A DNA stretch of 25,270 nt from contig JALNQF010000514.1 of the NCBI GenBank assembly GCA_028456385.1, positions 1 to 25,270 of the forward strand, given 5' to 3'. The notes beneath the pieces were generated by a model, which saw only the letters and a program-made list of their open reading frames with translations, had not been told where the DNA came from and ran no database searches. Origin of the DNA: Ophiosphaerella korrae (lineage: Eukaryota > Ascomycota > Dothideomycetes > Pleosporales > Phaeosphaeriaceae). The position numbers and the translations under genes were made by a program. Of this stretch, positions 1 to 11,086 are shown piece by piece (position 1 is the stretch's first letter; each line of letters begins with the position of its first letter).

Positions 1-399
1 TATAAATAATAGTTAATTTGTGTATATAATATTAAGTATTAGCGTTCTAGGTTAGAGATTAGATTACTAATACTATCCTAATAATACGTATTACTACTAA
101 CTATATACCTAAGCTTTTTAGCTAGCTTTATACTTTGTATTTACTAAAATTGTAAATTGTAAATTTATTACGTTCTTAGCTTTATACTTTATATTTACTA
201 AGATTGCGAATTGTAAATTTATTACGTACTTAGCTTTATACTTTGTATTTACTAAGATCGCGATTTACGAATTTATTACGTATCCCTATTGTAGTTAGTT
301 TTCTAATCTAGTTTATTATCTTATAGATTATATGTGTTGTCGTTATCTATAGTAGGGCTAATTAGTTTATATTAGTTTTCTCTTGTTATAGCTATAACA
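1..399 (-). repeat. Inverted LTR of the element C family, cut by the window edge
   Basis: The reverse complement of this stretch aligns over its whole length with the LTRs of element C (15172-15611 and 21733-22173). It keeps the terminal TG of the LTR (read as CA at 398-399 on the plus strand), which is mutated to TA in both element C copies. The LTR continues beyond position 1, so its 3' end is not seen. No polypurine tract lies next to its TG end, so it is a solo LTR or the 5' LTR of a minus-strand element lying to the left. It retains several TpG/CpA dinucleotides and is less mutated than the DNA to its right. Confidence 0.88.
119..280 (-). repeat. Three tandem 54-bp subrepeats inside the LTR
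   Basis: Read on the minus strand, three consecutive 54-bp units each start with CGTAATAAAT and end in AAGTATAAAGCTA plus four bases. They differ mostly by C/T and G/A changes. The two LTRs of element C have only two units each, so subrepeat number varies within this LTR family. Confidence 0.85.
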
Positions 400-401
400 A
401 G
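382..401. repeat. 20-bp perfect palindrome at the LTR terminus
   Basis: CTTGTTATAG followed by CTATAACAAG is perfectly self-complementary. It overlaps the TG end of the LTR, whose first 16 bases are themselves palindromic. In element C the same ends are still partly palindromic (TATTATAGCTATAATA). Confidence 0.8.
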
Positions 402-481
402 TTACTACTAATATAGCTACTAAAAAGCTAATAATTTTAGCTAAATTAGCTAAACTAAGGCTAAAGTACTCTAAGGAGTAA

Positions 482-1287
482 CTAAAGTTAGTAGAAAAAA
501 AAAGATTTAGTCTAAAAAAGATTATATTTTTAAATAAAAGCTCTATATAAAGAGGATATAGAGCTAGATAAAAGTATTATAGAAAAGTTAGTAAAATTAA
601 AGCTAGACGCTAATTAATTTCTATAACTAATAAAAGTAAGTTTTAAAAAAATTCTAGTAGACTATTTTATTGTATTTTTTATCTATACCTTTTTTATTAA
701 ATTAGATTTTTTATAGTTTTAATACTAACGAAGTTATAGCTAGAGATATATCTATCTTAGTTTAGAGATCTATTTAGATAGGAGGACGATCTAAATTAAT
801 TATTAAAAGAGACTCTATAAAGACTTTAACTTTTAATAATAAAAGATATATCTAAGAAGTACTAAATCTAGTAGTTAAATAGTATATAAAACGTAGTTAG
901 TTTTACTACTCTTTTTTACTTCTTTATTTATCTATATATATATATTTAGAATAGAGATTTTAATAAGATAATTATAATATCTATAAAACTATTAATATTA
1001 AGAGTTAGTTTAAAAGAAATAAATTTAAGCTTTATCTTTACCCTACTTATAATCTAGATTTAAATCTAATTGAAAATATATAGAGTCTACTTAAAGATAG
1101 GCTAAATAAACGCCTAAGAAAGAGTTTAAGTATAGGAATTAATTTAAAGAGTATAGAAGCTTTTAGGCTTACTATAATAGAAGAGTAGAACGCTATAAGC
1201 TAGTAGGCTATAGATAATTGTATACTATCTTTACCTAGAAGGTAGAAGGCTATTAAAATAGCTAAAAGCTATTAGACTAAGTATTAG
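482..1287 (+). pseudogene. Tc1/mariner-type (DD34E) transposase remnant
   Basis: A cut-and-paste DNA transposase of the IS630-Tc1-mariner superfamily, dead. The C-terminal third is clearest: a QDN-like motif (Asp codon 967-969) is followed by YNLDLNLIENI and SLLKDRLNKR, matching the family's PDLNPIENxWSxLKxR block. The Glu codon at 1072-1074 lies 35 codons after the Asp, which is exactly the D34E spacing of Tc1 elements. Upstream, LNKSSI at about 530-545 looks like the first catalytic DESS motif with Asp changed to Asn and Glu to Lys. That motif is in a different frame, so there is at least one indel as well as many TAA/TAG stops. The frame ends near 1287. Weakly similar, inverted ends (401-415 and about 1350-1366) may be terminal repeats, but I am not sure of them. 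Confidence 0.8.
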
Positions 1288-1319
1288 TTGTATTAAATAT
1301 TTATTTATTAACTAAAATT

Positions 1320-1333
1320 AAAAAAAAAAAAAA
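1320..1333 (+). repeat. Poly-A run
   Basis: Fourteen consecutive A residues just after the transposase remnant. This may be a simple repeat in the 3' part of the Tc1-like element; nothing more can be said. Confidence 0.6.
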
Positions 1334-1682
1334 CAAGTTTCTTTATAAATATTAATATAGTAATACAATATATCTATAAAGCTAGTATATTATAGATTCT
1401 ATATAAATAATTATTATAAATAAAATAGGAGAAAAAAGATAGTAAATATAAAAAGTTATAAGCCTTTAAATATTACTAAAAAAGATACTCCTATTTTAGT
1501 AAGCTACTATAGCTAAGGTATACTTCCTAAGCTATAGATTTTTATATAAGCTAGAAGAACAAGATTTTCTCTTTAAAAATATATATTGTTTATAGTTATA
1601 GCTTTTATATTAAGGAAGTTATAATACTTTTAAAAAAGTAAAAAAATAATTACTCTATATTTTTTATAACCCTCTATAGCTT
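1334..1682. other. Unassigned degenerate spacer
   Basis: AT-rich RIP-type sequence between the Tc1-like remnant and the point where recognisable reverse transcriptase begins. A purine-rich patch (about 1426-1441) is present. I see no domain, no match to the other repeats of the window and no RNA gene. The N-terminal part of element A (gag, protease and the first RT motifs) should lie here if the element were intact, but it is not recognisable, so A is truncated on this side. Confidence 0.5.
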
Positions 1683-2844
1683 CAGTAAAGTACTATACTA
1701 AGCTTAATATTATAGATACGTACTACTATATTAGAATTAAAGAAGGTAATAAATAGATAACTACCTTTAGAACTAAATATAGTTATTTTAAGTATATAGT
1801 AATACCTTTTAGCCTTATAAATACTTTAGCCTAATTCTAGGCTTATATAAACTAAGTATTAGTAGGTCTAATTAATATTACCTATATTATCTATCTTAAT
1901 AATATCTTAGTCTTTTTAGATATAAAAGAGGAGTACGTAAGCTACGTAAAAGAAGTACTAGAAAAGCTATACTAATTTAAGCTATTTATAAAGCTTAAGA
2001 AGTATAAGTAGTATATATAGTATATAGAGTACCTAAAGTATATTATTTTACTAAAAGAAGTTAGCGTAGATATAAGTTATATTAAAATAGTCTAAGAATA
2101 TCTAATCCTATATATAGTATATTAAATAAGAGTATTTATTAGATTTATAAACTACTATAAGTAATTTATAAGTAGATTCTTTTATATTACTTTACTACTA
2201 ATAAAATTAACTTAAAAAAGCTTAAATATAGCTTAAGGTAAGCTTACCTAAAAAAAAGAAGAAAGCTAAGAAATTAAAATTAGAAAAGAAGTACGTTAAG
2301 CTTTTTAAAAACTAAAAGATACTTTCTTTAAAGTATTTATCTTTATATACTTTATATAAGAAAGAGAAACTAAAGTAAAAGTTAATAATTAAGGTAATTA
2401 TAAGTATATTAAGCTAATTAGTTTTAACTAAAGGTAACTTAGCTTAGTAGAGGCTAGTTAACCTCTTTTTAAAGAAATTTATCTAAGTAGAGTATACTTA
2501 TAATATATATAACTAAGAGTTACTTATAATAACTAAGAGCTTAGAATACTAGTACTACTACTTTAATAAAGTACTATTTAAAATCTTTATAGAAACTAAG
2601 GTATTAAATTATAAGTAAGTTTAGTTTTACTTTAGCCTTATAAAATTTAACTTTATTATCTATTACTACCTAAGTACTATAAACCTAGTAGATAAACTCT
2701 CTAGAATACTAGATTATATAGCTATAGTAATAATATTAAAAAAGGAATATAATAAGGCTTTTATATAGCTAATTTAAAGTATCTTTATAAGAGTTAAAAG
2801 AACTATACTTTTCTAAGTAGTAGTAGTAATATATAGTTAGAGTA
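1683..2844 (+). pseudogene. pol: Element A: Ty3/gypsy chromovirus pol, RT and RNase H part
   Basis: Reverse transcriptase followed by RNase H of a Ty3/gypsy retrotransposon, inactivated by RIP. From about 1690 the reading gives TKLNIIDTYYYIRIKEGNK, then FRTKYSYFKYIVIPFSLIN (family: FRTRYGHFEYxVMPFGLTN) and YLNNILVF at 1892-1911, which corresponds to the catalytic YxDD box with both Asp changed to Asn. FKLFIKLKK and a YIILLKEVSVD segment follow, as in gypsy RT thumb regions. The RNase H C-terminus is visible at 2640-2730 (FNFIIYYYLST then DKLSRILDY, family DALSRRPDY), in another frame. The N-terminal RT motifs, protease and gag are missing. The sequence stops at the 5' LTR of element B and resumes at 11087 with the integrase. 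Confidence 0.85.
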
Positions 2845-3048
2845 TATTATAAGTACTTTTTTCTCTACTTAAAACTTCTCTTTAAGCTCTTTAGGTACTC
2901 CTAAGATTACTTTTAAAGCTACTTAGAATTATATATACTTTTTAGATATATAAATAACTTTATAAGCTTATAAATCTTTTAAGGATTATCTTACTTTATT
3001 AATATACCTATTATTCTATTATATCTAACTTCTACTAAATACTTTTTA
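2845..3048 (+). repeat. Element B 5' LTR
   Basis: About 204 bp, starting TATTATAAGTACTTTTTTC and ending CTAAATACTTTTTA. It aligns with 10856-11086 apart from scattered transitions and one block of about 27 bp (CTTTTTCTTATAAACTTCC and following bases) present only in the 3' copy. The LTR would carry the promoter and the polyadenylation site. Confidence 0.8.
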
Positions 3049-3189
3049 TAATTTAAATCCTTCTTACTTTAACTAAAAAGTAGTTATTATATTAAAAGTT
3101 ATTATAACTAATAAAAAAGTTTTACGTAGTAGCTAGTTAGCTTAGTAAAACTTTTCTAAAACTAACCTACTATCTCTTTAAAATATAAA

Positions 3190-4440
3190 GGCTAGTAACG
3201 TTGTTATAAATAGCTTATTAGATAATAAGCTCTTACTACTCTAAGAGAATACCTCTAAGTAAGTAATAGACCTAATACTCCTTCTATAAGAAATAGAGAG
3301 TAATATAACTTTCTTAGAAAAAGCTTTATTAGAGCTAATAGAAGAAACTCCTTAGTAGTTTATTTAAAAATTAATAAACGCTTTATTTAAAGTATAAAGT
3401 AATAGTTCTTTACTTAATATAGTTATAAAGTTAGAAGACTAGGTTAATATAGTATTACGTATACTACTAGAGACTAGTAGTAGTAGAACTACTATAAGCT
3501 ACCTTAGGGTAGCCTATAATAATATAGATAAACTAATAGGTACTCTTAATAAGGTACTACTAAGACTTAAGTTAGGCCTAGAAAAATAATAACCTACGCT
3601 ATAATAAATATAAACCTAGGCTAAGAATATAGAAACTACTTATAAATTAGTTTAAGCTCTAGAAGATACTAATATAAGACTCTATTAGGTATTAAATATA
3701 ATCTAATATAATATCTATTATAAACTATAATAATAGAAGATTAATAATAAAGTTATTTAGACCTAAGATAGATTAAAAGTAGAATAGTACTAGCTAGTCT
3801 AGGACCTAGTATTAATAAAGTTTTAGGATTACTCTAAGTTCTTAAACTATTAATAGCGTAATAGTAATAGCGTTAATTTCTTCTTACTATATTTACGTAA
3901 GAAAGAAGCTATCTTCTCTAATACGTTTATTAAGCTTAATAATAATAATAAACTAAAGATCTTATATATTAAGTTAAAGATACCTAAAGTATATTTAACT
4001 AAGCTTAAACGTAATAAAAGTTTAAATAATATTAACTTTTAAGAAGATTTTAAAAGAGTACTTTAAAATATAAAAATAGTAGTTACTATAACTAGACTAT
4101 AAGTAGTCTATAATATAAGTAAAGATAGTTTTACTTAATTTTAATTAAATCTTTAGAAAAGAAAACGTCTAGTACTTACTTAAGAGTATAAAGTACTTAA
4201 TAAAAGATAGGATTAGTAGAAGCTCTAACTTTTACTTAGGAGTAACCTAATAAAGGACTAATAGTAGCCTAGTTTTCTAGCTAAGAAGTTAGAAGAAAAA
4301 AAAGTTAGTAACTAGAAAGAGTACTATAAGCCTTACTAGAAGAATAAAGAATTAAATTAGAGAAACTTTAATTTAAAAATAAAAATCTAGAATTAAGAAA
4401 AAAGAACCCTTAGTTACTAACCTTTCTTACTTATAATTAG
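3190..4440 (+). pseudogene. gag: Element B gag-like region
   Basis: Between the 5' LTR and pol, at the position of gag. Translation with TAA/TAG tolerated gives helical, charged stretches (for example SNITFLEKALLELIEETP near 3300, and KIPKVYLTKLKRNKSLNNIN near 3980-4040), but I recognise no capsid signature and see no CCHC zinc knuckle. There are many stops and probable frame changes. Assignment as gag rests on position rather than on motifs. Confidence 0.5.
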
Positions 4441-7400
4441 AGTAAGAAATAAAAGGAGAATATTTAAGGATTATAGTAAATATAGTTATCTATACTCCTA
4501 AAGAAATATTAGTAGTACTCTAAGCTCTTTATAATTTAAGTATAGAGGTTAACCTAATTAATAAAGAAAGTACTAAACTCTTAGTATACCTAAATATAAA
4601 GATAAAGAGTATCTTTATAACTATATTTTTAAATAATATATAACTAGCTATTTATATAGTATATAATCTTATAGTTATATATAAAGATAATAAAGAAATT
4701 AAGTATAATATTAGTTTTTAATACTTCTTAAAAGTAGGATTTAGTAGTTATAACTTTACTATAGAGTACTTATAGCTAAAAGAAGCTAACTCTTAAATTA
4801 GATTTCTATTAACTACTTTCTAATAGTAGCTAAAAGAGTTAAAAGATAAAAGAATAACTTTAATAAGTACCTAAAAGCTATTTAATAATATTACGCTAAG
4901 AAAATAAGTATATATTCTCTATCCTAATAGGCTTATCTATATAGTACTAAATAAAGAACTAAGAGACTTAGTTACTAAGGATATCTATTAGTTTACTACT
5001 AAGCTACTATTAAAAGAGCCTAGTAAACTATTAGTATAAAAGAGACCTAGTAGAGATACTATTATAGATACTACCTAGTACTATAAGTAAAGTCTACTCT
5101 AGCTAAAAAATACTATAAACAAAAATATTAATTATATAAGATATTATATTAAAGATCTACTATTACTATTATAGCTACTAGAAGAGATAATATAAATAGT
5201 AGTTATAAGTATATATTATAAGAATCCTAAATAGTTAAAACTACTAATTAAAGAGGCCTAGACCCCTTCTAATAATAGCTAAAAAGATTACTAGTACGTA
5301 GATAACGCGTTTAATAAAGAAGAAATAATATATATTTTAAAAGAGCTATACTATAAGTAGTATATATTTAGTAAAAATTAGATATAGATACTTACTTCTT
5401 ATAGAGAATATAATTTCGCTATAGAAATTAAAAAAAGTAAGAAGATTCTAAGTATTTTAATATATAACCTATCTTGCTATAAACTAGATATCTTTTAGGA
5501 ATACCTTAATATAGTGTAGGAGAAGAGATAGATCTACTTAAGTAAATCTCTAGTAAGTACTCTAATTCTCTTTATCTTAAAATTAAATAGTACTTTTTAT
5601 TCTTATATAGACTATAGAGGCCTAAATAAGATTATAATTAAAGATAGATACTTAATCCTTTTTATAAGTAAGATATTAGATTAACTATCTAAAGTAAAAA
5701 TCTTCTTAAAACTTAACTTTTATAATACCTATTATAGGCTACGTATTAGGAAAAGTAATAAGTAGAAGATAGTATTTAAAATAAGATATAGTTATTTTAA
5801 ATATTGTATTATACTATTTAGTTTAGTAAATATACTTATAACCTTTTAGTTTTATATCTACTATACTATTAGAGGGCTAGTAAACTATATCTATATTATC
5901 TACTTAGATAATATTCTTATATACTCTAAAAATAAAGAGGATTATATTACTTATATTAAAGAAGTACTAGATAAACTTATTAAATATAGACTCTACTATA
6001 AAGTAAGTAAATATACTTTTAATACTAAATTAGTTAAGTTCTTAAGCTATATTATTACTCTAGAAAGAGTAGTAATAGACTTAGTAAAGGCAAAAACTAT
6101 TAAAGAATAGCTAGAACTAGAGAGCTATAAGAATATTTAGGTCTTTCTTAAGTTTACTAACTTCTATAAGAAGTTTATATATAAATACTCTAAAATAGTT
6201 AAACTTTTAGTAGACTATATAACTACTATATAAGCTCTACTACTAACTTAGTAGAGTTCTAAAAGTAAGCTAATTAAAGTAAAATATAAGAAAATAAAAA
6301 AAATCTCTACTTACTAGTATAGACTATAGAGCTAACCTAATAATATTTAATTAGCGTTTCTTTAATTAAAAGAGAAATTTTTAGACTCTTTAGTCTTATA
6401 GTACTTTAACCTAGTAAAAGACTTAATAGTTATAATAGATATATTAGAGTTTACTATAGTAGTAATCTTTCTCTAGCTTTAGATAGTAGAGTTAGTAACT
6501 AATTACTATTAGAAACTAGTAGTATTTTAGAGTAAGAAGTTCTTAGAACTTTCTTTAAGATAGTATATATATATAATAAGAAGTTAAGTACTATAGTTAA
6601 AATATTTAAAATATAGTAATACTATCTTAAATATACTCTATTAATAATCTAAGTACTCTCTAATTATAATAATCTATAGTACTTTATAAGTACTAAAGAA
6701 CTTTCTTTTAAGTAAGCTTACTAAGTAGAAAAGCTTATAAAGTTTAATTTTAAAGTTAAATATAAACTAAGATAAGAGAACTTAGTAGATAAGCTTTTAA
6801 AGTAGCCTAACTATATAAAAAGTATTCTTATTAGAGAGTAGTAAGTATTACGTAATATAATATTACTAATACTATACTAGAAACTTTAGATCTAGGCTAT
6901 TTAGAAGTCTAGAGCTATAAATACCTATTTTTAGAAAGTATTAAAATAAGACTACTTTAAGAAAGACTCTATAAGAACTTATTAAACTTCTAAAAAGAGT
7001 AATATACCTAAAATAGAGTTTTATAACTAGATATTAGAACCTAGTAATATATTACTATTAGGTATACCTCCTTCTACTACTATTAATAGTAATAAAGTAA
7101 GAAGTATTATATTAAAAGCTAAGTAAACCTATAAAGCTATAGAAGAGTTTATAAAAGCTATAATATATAGTATTTTATTTTTAAATAGTTTTACGCGTAA
7201 AGTAATATAAAATAAAAATACTTATACTCTAGAAATTCTAGAATACTTTAGAGTTTATCTATTAAGTATAAAATAAAGATATAGCCTATCTTATATATAT
7301 AGTAGAGCTTCTAGAGAGTAAGTAAAGTAAAGAAAAGTAACTATAACTAGTGTTATAAGGTTATATACTTAATATAGATCTAGAGCTTAAGAGCTTATTA
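4440..7400 (+). pseudogene. pol: Element B pol, first part: protease-like region, RT, RNase H
   Basis: Pol of a Ty3/gypsy element, inactivated. From 4440 to about 6500 one frame is kept. The 4440-5340 part is where protease should lie, but its DSG motif cannot be recognised. RT is clear from about 5460: LSCYKLDIFQEYL, DYRGLNKIIIKDRY (about 5610-5650), FKIRYSYFKYCIILFSLVN and YLDNILIYS at 5901-5927, which is the YxDD box with the second Asp changed to Asn. FLSYIITLERVVIDLVKAK and FLKFTNFYKKFI follow. RNase H begins near 6360 (FLQLKEKFLDSLVLQYF, VIIDILEF), and its C-terminus near 6749-6830 (FKVKYKLR, NLVDKLLK) is in a different frame, so an indel lies between. The frame then continues to about 7400 as an RNase H-integrase linker. 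Confidence 0.82.
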
Positions 7401-7639
7401 GTCTTAAGGAACTTAGACTTTATTAGCTAAACTAGTTTTAAATATTATTTATACTCCTATAGATTATATCCTATAACCTAAGAGCTTATTAGCTACTCTC
7501 TTCTTTCTCTCTTCCTTAATAGTTTGCCTCCTTATAAGCCTTTAGTACTTATATTTCTCTAGTAACTACTTACTTTCTTTTTACTATTCCTTTTTTTATA
7601 ATACTTTACTATACTAAGAGTTTAACTCTAGTAGTATTT

Positions 7640-9115
7640 TACGTAAAAGTAAGAAAGTATAAGTTCTTAATAATAAATCTCTTTACTAAAATATCTTATA
7701 AAAAAACTATAATAACTTAAGAAGTACTTACTATAAGACTAATAAAACTATAGACTTACTAAAGTATAAGTATTATTAGCTATATTTTCTCCTAGATATT
7801 TATAATTATATTAAAAGATTCTTTATATATTAACTAAATAAGATTTAAAGGTATAAACCCTAGAAAATACTAGTACTATTACTAGTATATATAATAGTAT
7901 AATGTTACTTTTTATTAGACTTTATAATAGACTTATTAGTCTTATAAGATATAAAAGAGAATAAGTTTAACTTAATTCTAGTACTTATAGACTAGTTTAT
8001 AAAGTACGTCTAATACCTCTTTATAAGAAAGATAATTATAGTATAAAGAGTAGCTAATTTACTAATAAATTAATACTTTTTAAAGTTAGGTCTCTTAGAT
8101 ACCTTACTATTAGATAGAGTATCTATTTTTATAAGCTAATTCTAGTCTAATATATACTACTACCTTAAAATAAATTATTAATTAAGTATAGCTTTTTACT
8201 TATAAATAGATAAGTAAACTAAAAAGTAGAACTAAAAATTAGAAATATACTTAAAGATCTATATAAATTACTAGTAAAATAACTAGGTATTATTACTTTT
8301 ATATATAGAGTATACTTATAATTTAAAGAAGTATATAGTATATAGCTAAAGCTTTATATAAGTAGTATTTAGTATAGATTCTAAAAGATTTAATAGTATT
8401 TCTAATAAATATTAGCTAAAGTAACTAGACTCCTAATAGAACGTATATAGAAAAGTCCTAGTACTATAGTAGTAAGTTATAAGATACTTTAATTAATAGG
8501 CTAAAATATAGGAAGTAGTAAGAGTAAGTCTTTAGTATACCTAAAGTTATAATAAGAAATAGTATAATATAAAAAGAGAAAATAAGTACTTTACTAAAGG
8601 TAAGGAAGTAAGATTAAGATTAAAGAATATTACTACTTACTACCTATCTAAGAAATTTAATATATAATATCTTAGACTATTTTTAATTAATAAAAAGATA
8701 GGTAAGCTAGTATATAGGCTTAATTTCCTTCTATTAATAGCTTAAATATATCCTATATTTAATATATCTTTATTTAAACTATAGTATATACTATCGCTAG
8801 AAGTAAATTTTTAACTAGGAAATATCTAAATCCTAGATAATATCGCGTTAGGAAATTAATATAAAGGTAAAGGAATCTTAGATTATAAAGATATAAAGGC
8901 TAAAGGAAAAAAGTACTAAATAAAATAGCTAAGCTAGTCTATAGAAGAAGCTACTTAGGAGCTAGCTAGTAACCTAAACTATTACGTAGCTATATTAGAA
9001 GAATATAAAAAATCTACTATAATAAGCGCTTCTAGTAGAGCCTAAAGCTACCTTTAGAAAAAGAAAGTAATAAAAAAGAGAGCTAAAAAGTAATTTAGAA
9101 AGCGATTTTTATAAG
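7640..9115 (+). pseudogene. pol: Element B pol, second part: integrase and chromodomain
   Basis: Integrase and C-terminal chromodomain of the element. The zinc-binding region reads NKTIDLLKYKYY, then LDIYNYIKRFFIYQLNKI if TAA is read as Gln. The catalytic core has Asp at 7918-7920 (LDFIIDL) and Asp at 8113-8115 (LLDRVSIF). Thirty-six codons later there is AAA (Lys) at 8221-8223 where Glu of the QTER motif is expected. The spacing is the normal D35E, and the Glu-to-Lys change fits RIP (TpG to TpA). After KLVYRLNFLL and YPIFNISLFKL, a chromodomain is seen at about 8866-9012 (ILDYKDIKAKGKKYQIK, then SIEEATQELASNLNYY). It would bind modified histone tails and guide insertion. This frame differs from the RT frame. 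Confidence 0.85.
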
Positions 9116-9179
9116 AATTAAGATATAAGTTAAGAAAGTATTTTATTTCTCTAAATAGAACTACTCTACTTAAAATTAT

Positions 9180-10290
9180 TATACTCTAGTATATTAAGTA
9201 TTAAATTTAGTTATAAATATAAGCTAGAAGAGCCTTTAAATAGATATAAGGGCTTAATTAATAATAAAAATAGACTACTTACTAGCTTTATATCTAGTAC
9301 GTTTTTATAGTAGTACTAGTACTTCTCTTATACTATTATAGAACTAGCGCGTCTAAAACTTTCTTTAATAGCCCTATTAACTATAATATTAGTAGTAGTA
9401 GCTTAGCTTATAGGCCCTAAACTAAGCTATATAGTAAGATTAACTTAAGTAATTAAAAAGAAAAAAAAGAACTTACTTTATAATATATAAGGTTATACTT
9501 ATAAGAAACTTAGTAAGTATTATACTAGAATACCTTATTACTACTAAGCTTTTTCTTCTTATAGGTAAGAGCCTAATTATAGCTATTAAAGGCTTTTACT
9601 AACTTCTTAATATAAGTCTAAGCTTTACTTTAGTAAGTATAAGTATTATTAATAGGCTTATTAAAGACTTTATTAAGAGTTATATCTTTATATTTAACTA
9701 TAATAGTAGTATAGTACTATTAATAGTTAGTAGATATAATAATATACTTAAAAAGATTAATAGTATAATAGAACTTTAGTAGTACTAAGGTAGATTAGTA
9801 TTAGATTAGACTAGAGAAGTAAAGTACTTACTATAATATATTTACTCTTATAAGCTCTCTTATAAGTATTATATATACTAAAGTTACTACTATAAATATA
9901 GTACTACTCTTTATAAATAGTTATTATATAGCTTTTAAAAGTACTATTAGAAGTAGATTTACTAGAAGTTATAAGGCTTTTAAGATAAGCTATATACTAG
10001 AACCTTACTAGATTAGGCTAGGTAGTAAAGTTCTTAGTAAAAGTATAGATATAGTTAGAGATAGCTTTATTAGAAACTAAAGTAGGTATAGTAGATAATA
10101 TAGTAAGTAATAAAGGAGAAGAAGTAATAAAGATAAAAGTAACTAATAGAAGTAGCTCCTTTATATCTACTTTTAAAAAACTCTAACGTACTAGTACTAA
10201 AGTAGTAGTAAACTACTTTATATTTAATAAGTAAAGGTATAACTTTATTTACTTAGAACTATTAAGTAATTTAAATATAATACTTTATAA
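9180..10290 (-). pseudogene. Element B: minus-strand spliced ORF remnant downstream of pol
   Basis: Unrecognised gene-like stretch, antisense to the retrotransposon, between pol and the 3' LTR. Two canonical fungal introns can be placed on the minus strand: 9831-9785 (47 nt, GTAAGT...TACTAAT...AG) and 9476-9427 (50 nt, GTAAGT...AG). They separate three exon-like parts. The first (about 10160-9832) includes SKSTSNSTFKSYI and a Tyr-rich part that fits mutated Cys (YYIYSSNFSIYNTYKRAY). The second ends QYNTYQVSYKYNLIYYK, again like a Cys-rich region after Cys-to-Tyr mutation. The third starts LSLGPIS and continues NIIVNRAIKESFRRASSII. Because RIP makes nearly every frame look open once TAA/TAG are ignored, openness is weak evidence; the introns and the composition carry the call. 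Function is unknown. Confidence 0.4.
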
Positions 10291-10836
10291 GTCTAAACCT
10301 AAGCTTATAATTACTATAAATTAGACTTTAATTTTACTTTAAATAAAAATCTAATAATATAAAATAGTTTATAATATACTATAAATCTTATTAAAAATAT
10401 ATTATAACTTTATATTTTAAAGAATTAGTAATATACTATAAATAGAGAGTAGCCCTTAGGCCTTAGAGCTCTAGTAGAGTAGTCTAGTTCCTAGGTACTA
10501 ATCTAATAGGTAAACCCTATAATTATAGTAAGATAGCTATTATATAATAAATCTTAGACCTAGGTACTAGGAACTTACTATTATAAGTACTTTTAAGTAA
10601 CCTTTAGTTAGCTATAAGCTAGCTCTAGGCCTACTATAGGTATCTAATATATATACTATTCTATACTAAGTATATCTATTTAGTATACTATACCTTTTTA
10701 ATTATATTTAATCTAGTAGTATAGAATAAGTTTAGTTATAGATAGCTAATAGAGTAGCTCTAGAGCTAGATAACTAGATAGAATTAAATACTATACGTAC
10801 TTAAAGGTATAGAGCTCTACGCTTTAAGACTTAGCG
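10291..10836. other. Element B 3' non-coding region
   Basis: No domain seen. It contains a 9-bp inverted repeat (AGTTCCTAG at 10486-10494 and CTAGGAACT at 10567-10575). It presumably forms the 3' untranslated part of element B, and possibly the upstream region of the minus-strand gene. Confidence 0.45.
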
Positions 10837-10852
10837 TAAAAGAAAGAAAAGC
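10837..10852 (+). other. Element B polypurine tract
   Basis: AAAAGAAAGAAAAG lies a few bases before the 3' LTR (10856), where a polypurine tract primes plus-strand DNA synthesis. Confidence 0.65.
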
Positions 10853-10855
10853 TAT

Positions 10856-11086
10856 TATTATAAGTACTTTTCTTTCTACCTAAAACTTTTCTTTAAGCTT
10901 TTTCTTATAAACTTCCTTTTAAGTTCTTTAAGTACTCTTAAGATTACTCTTAGAGCTACTTAGAATTATATATACTCTTTAGATATATAAATACTTTTAT
11001 AAGCTTATAAACTCTTTAAGGATTTATTTTACTTTATTAATATATATATTATTTTATTATATCTAACTTTTACTAAATACTTTTTA
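10856..11086 (+). repeat. Element B 3' LTR
   Basis: About 231 bp, a direct repeat of 2845-3048. It begins TATTATAAGTACTTTTCTTTC and ends CTAAATACTTTTTA. It is longer than the 5' copy by about 27 bp near its start (around 10890-10920), where a T/C-rich segment looks partly duplicated. Confidence 0.8.

Larger units (their letters stand above)
2845..11086 (+). mobile_element. Element B: chromovirus-type LTR retrotransposon inserted into element A
   Basis: An 8.2-kb element bounded by direct repeats (2845-3048 and 10856-11086) that read as LTRs beginning TATTATAAG (original TG mutated to TA). A polypurine tract lies just before the 3' copy. In order it holds a gag-like region, pol with RT, RNase H, integrase and chromodomain, then 1.7 kb that includes a minus-strand ORF-like gene. 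It splits the pol of element A between RNase H and the integrase zinc-binding region. I could not identify a clean target-site duplication, perhaps because RIP changed the flanks. Confidence 0.78.

Noticed and set aside
119..280. CRISPR-like array (regular repeats of 54 bp)
   Set aside because: The units are adjacent with no unique spacers, lie inside an LTR, and recur as two units in the LTRs of element C.
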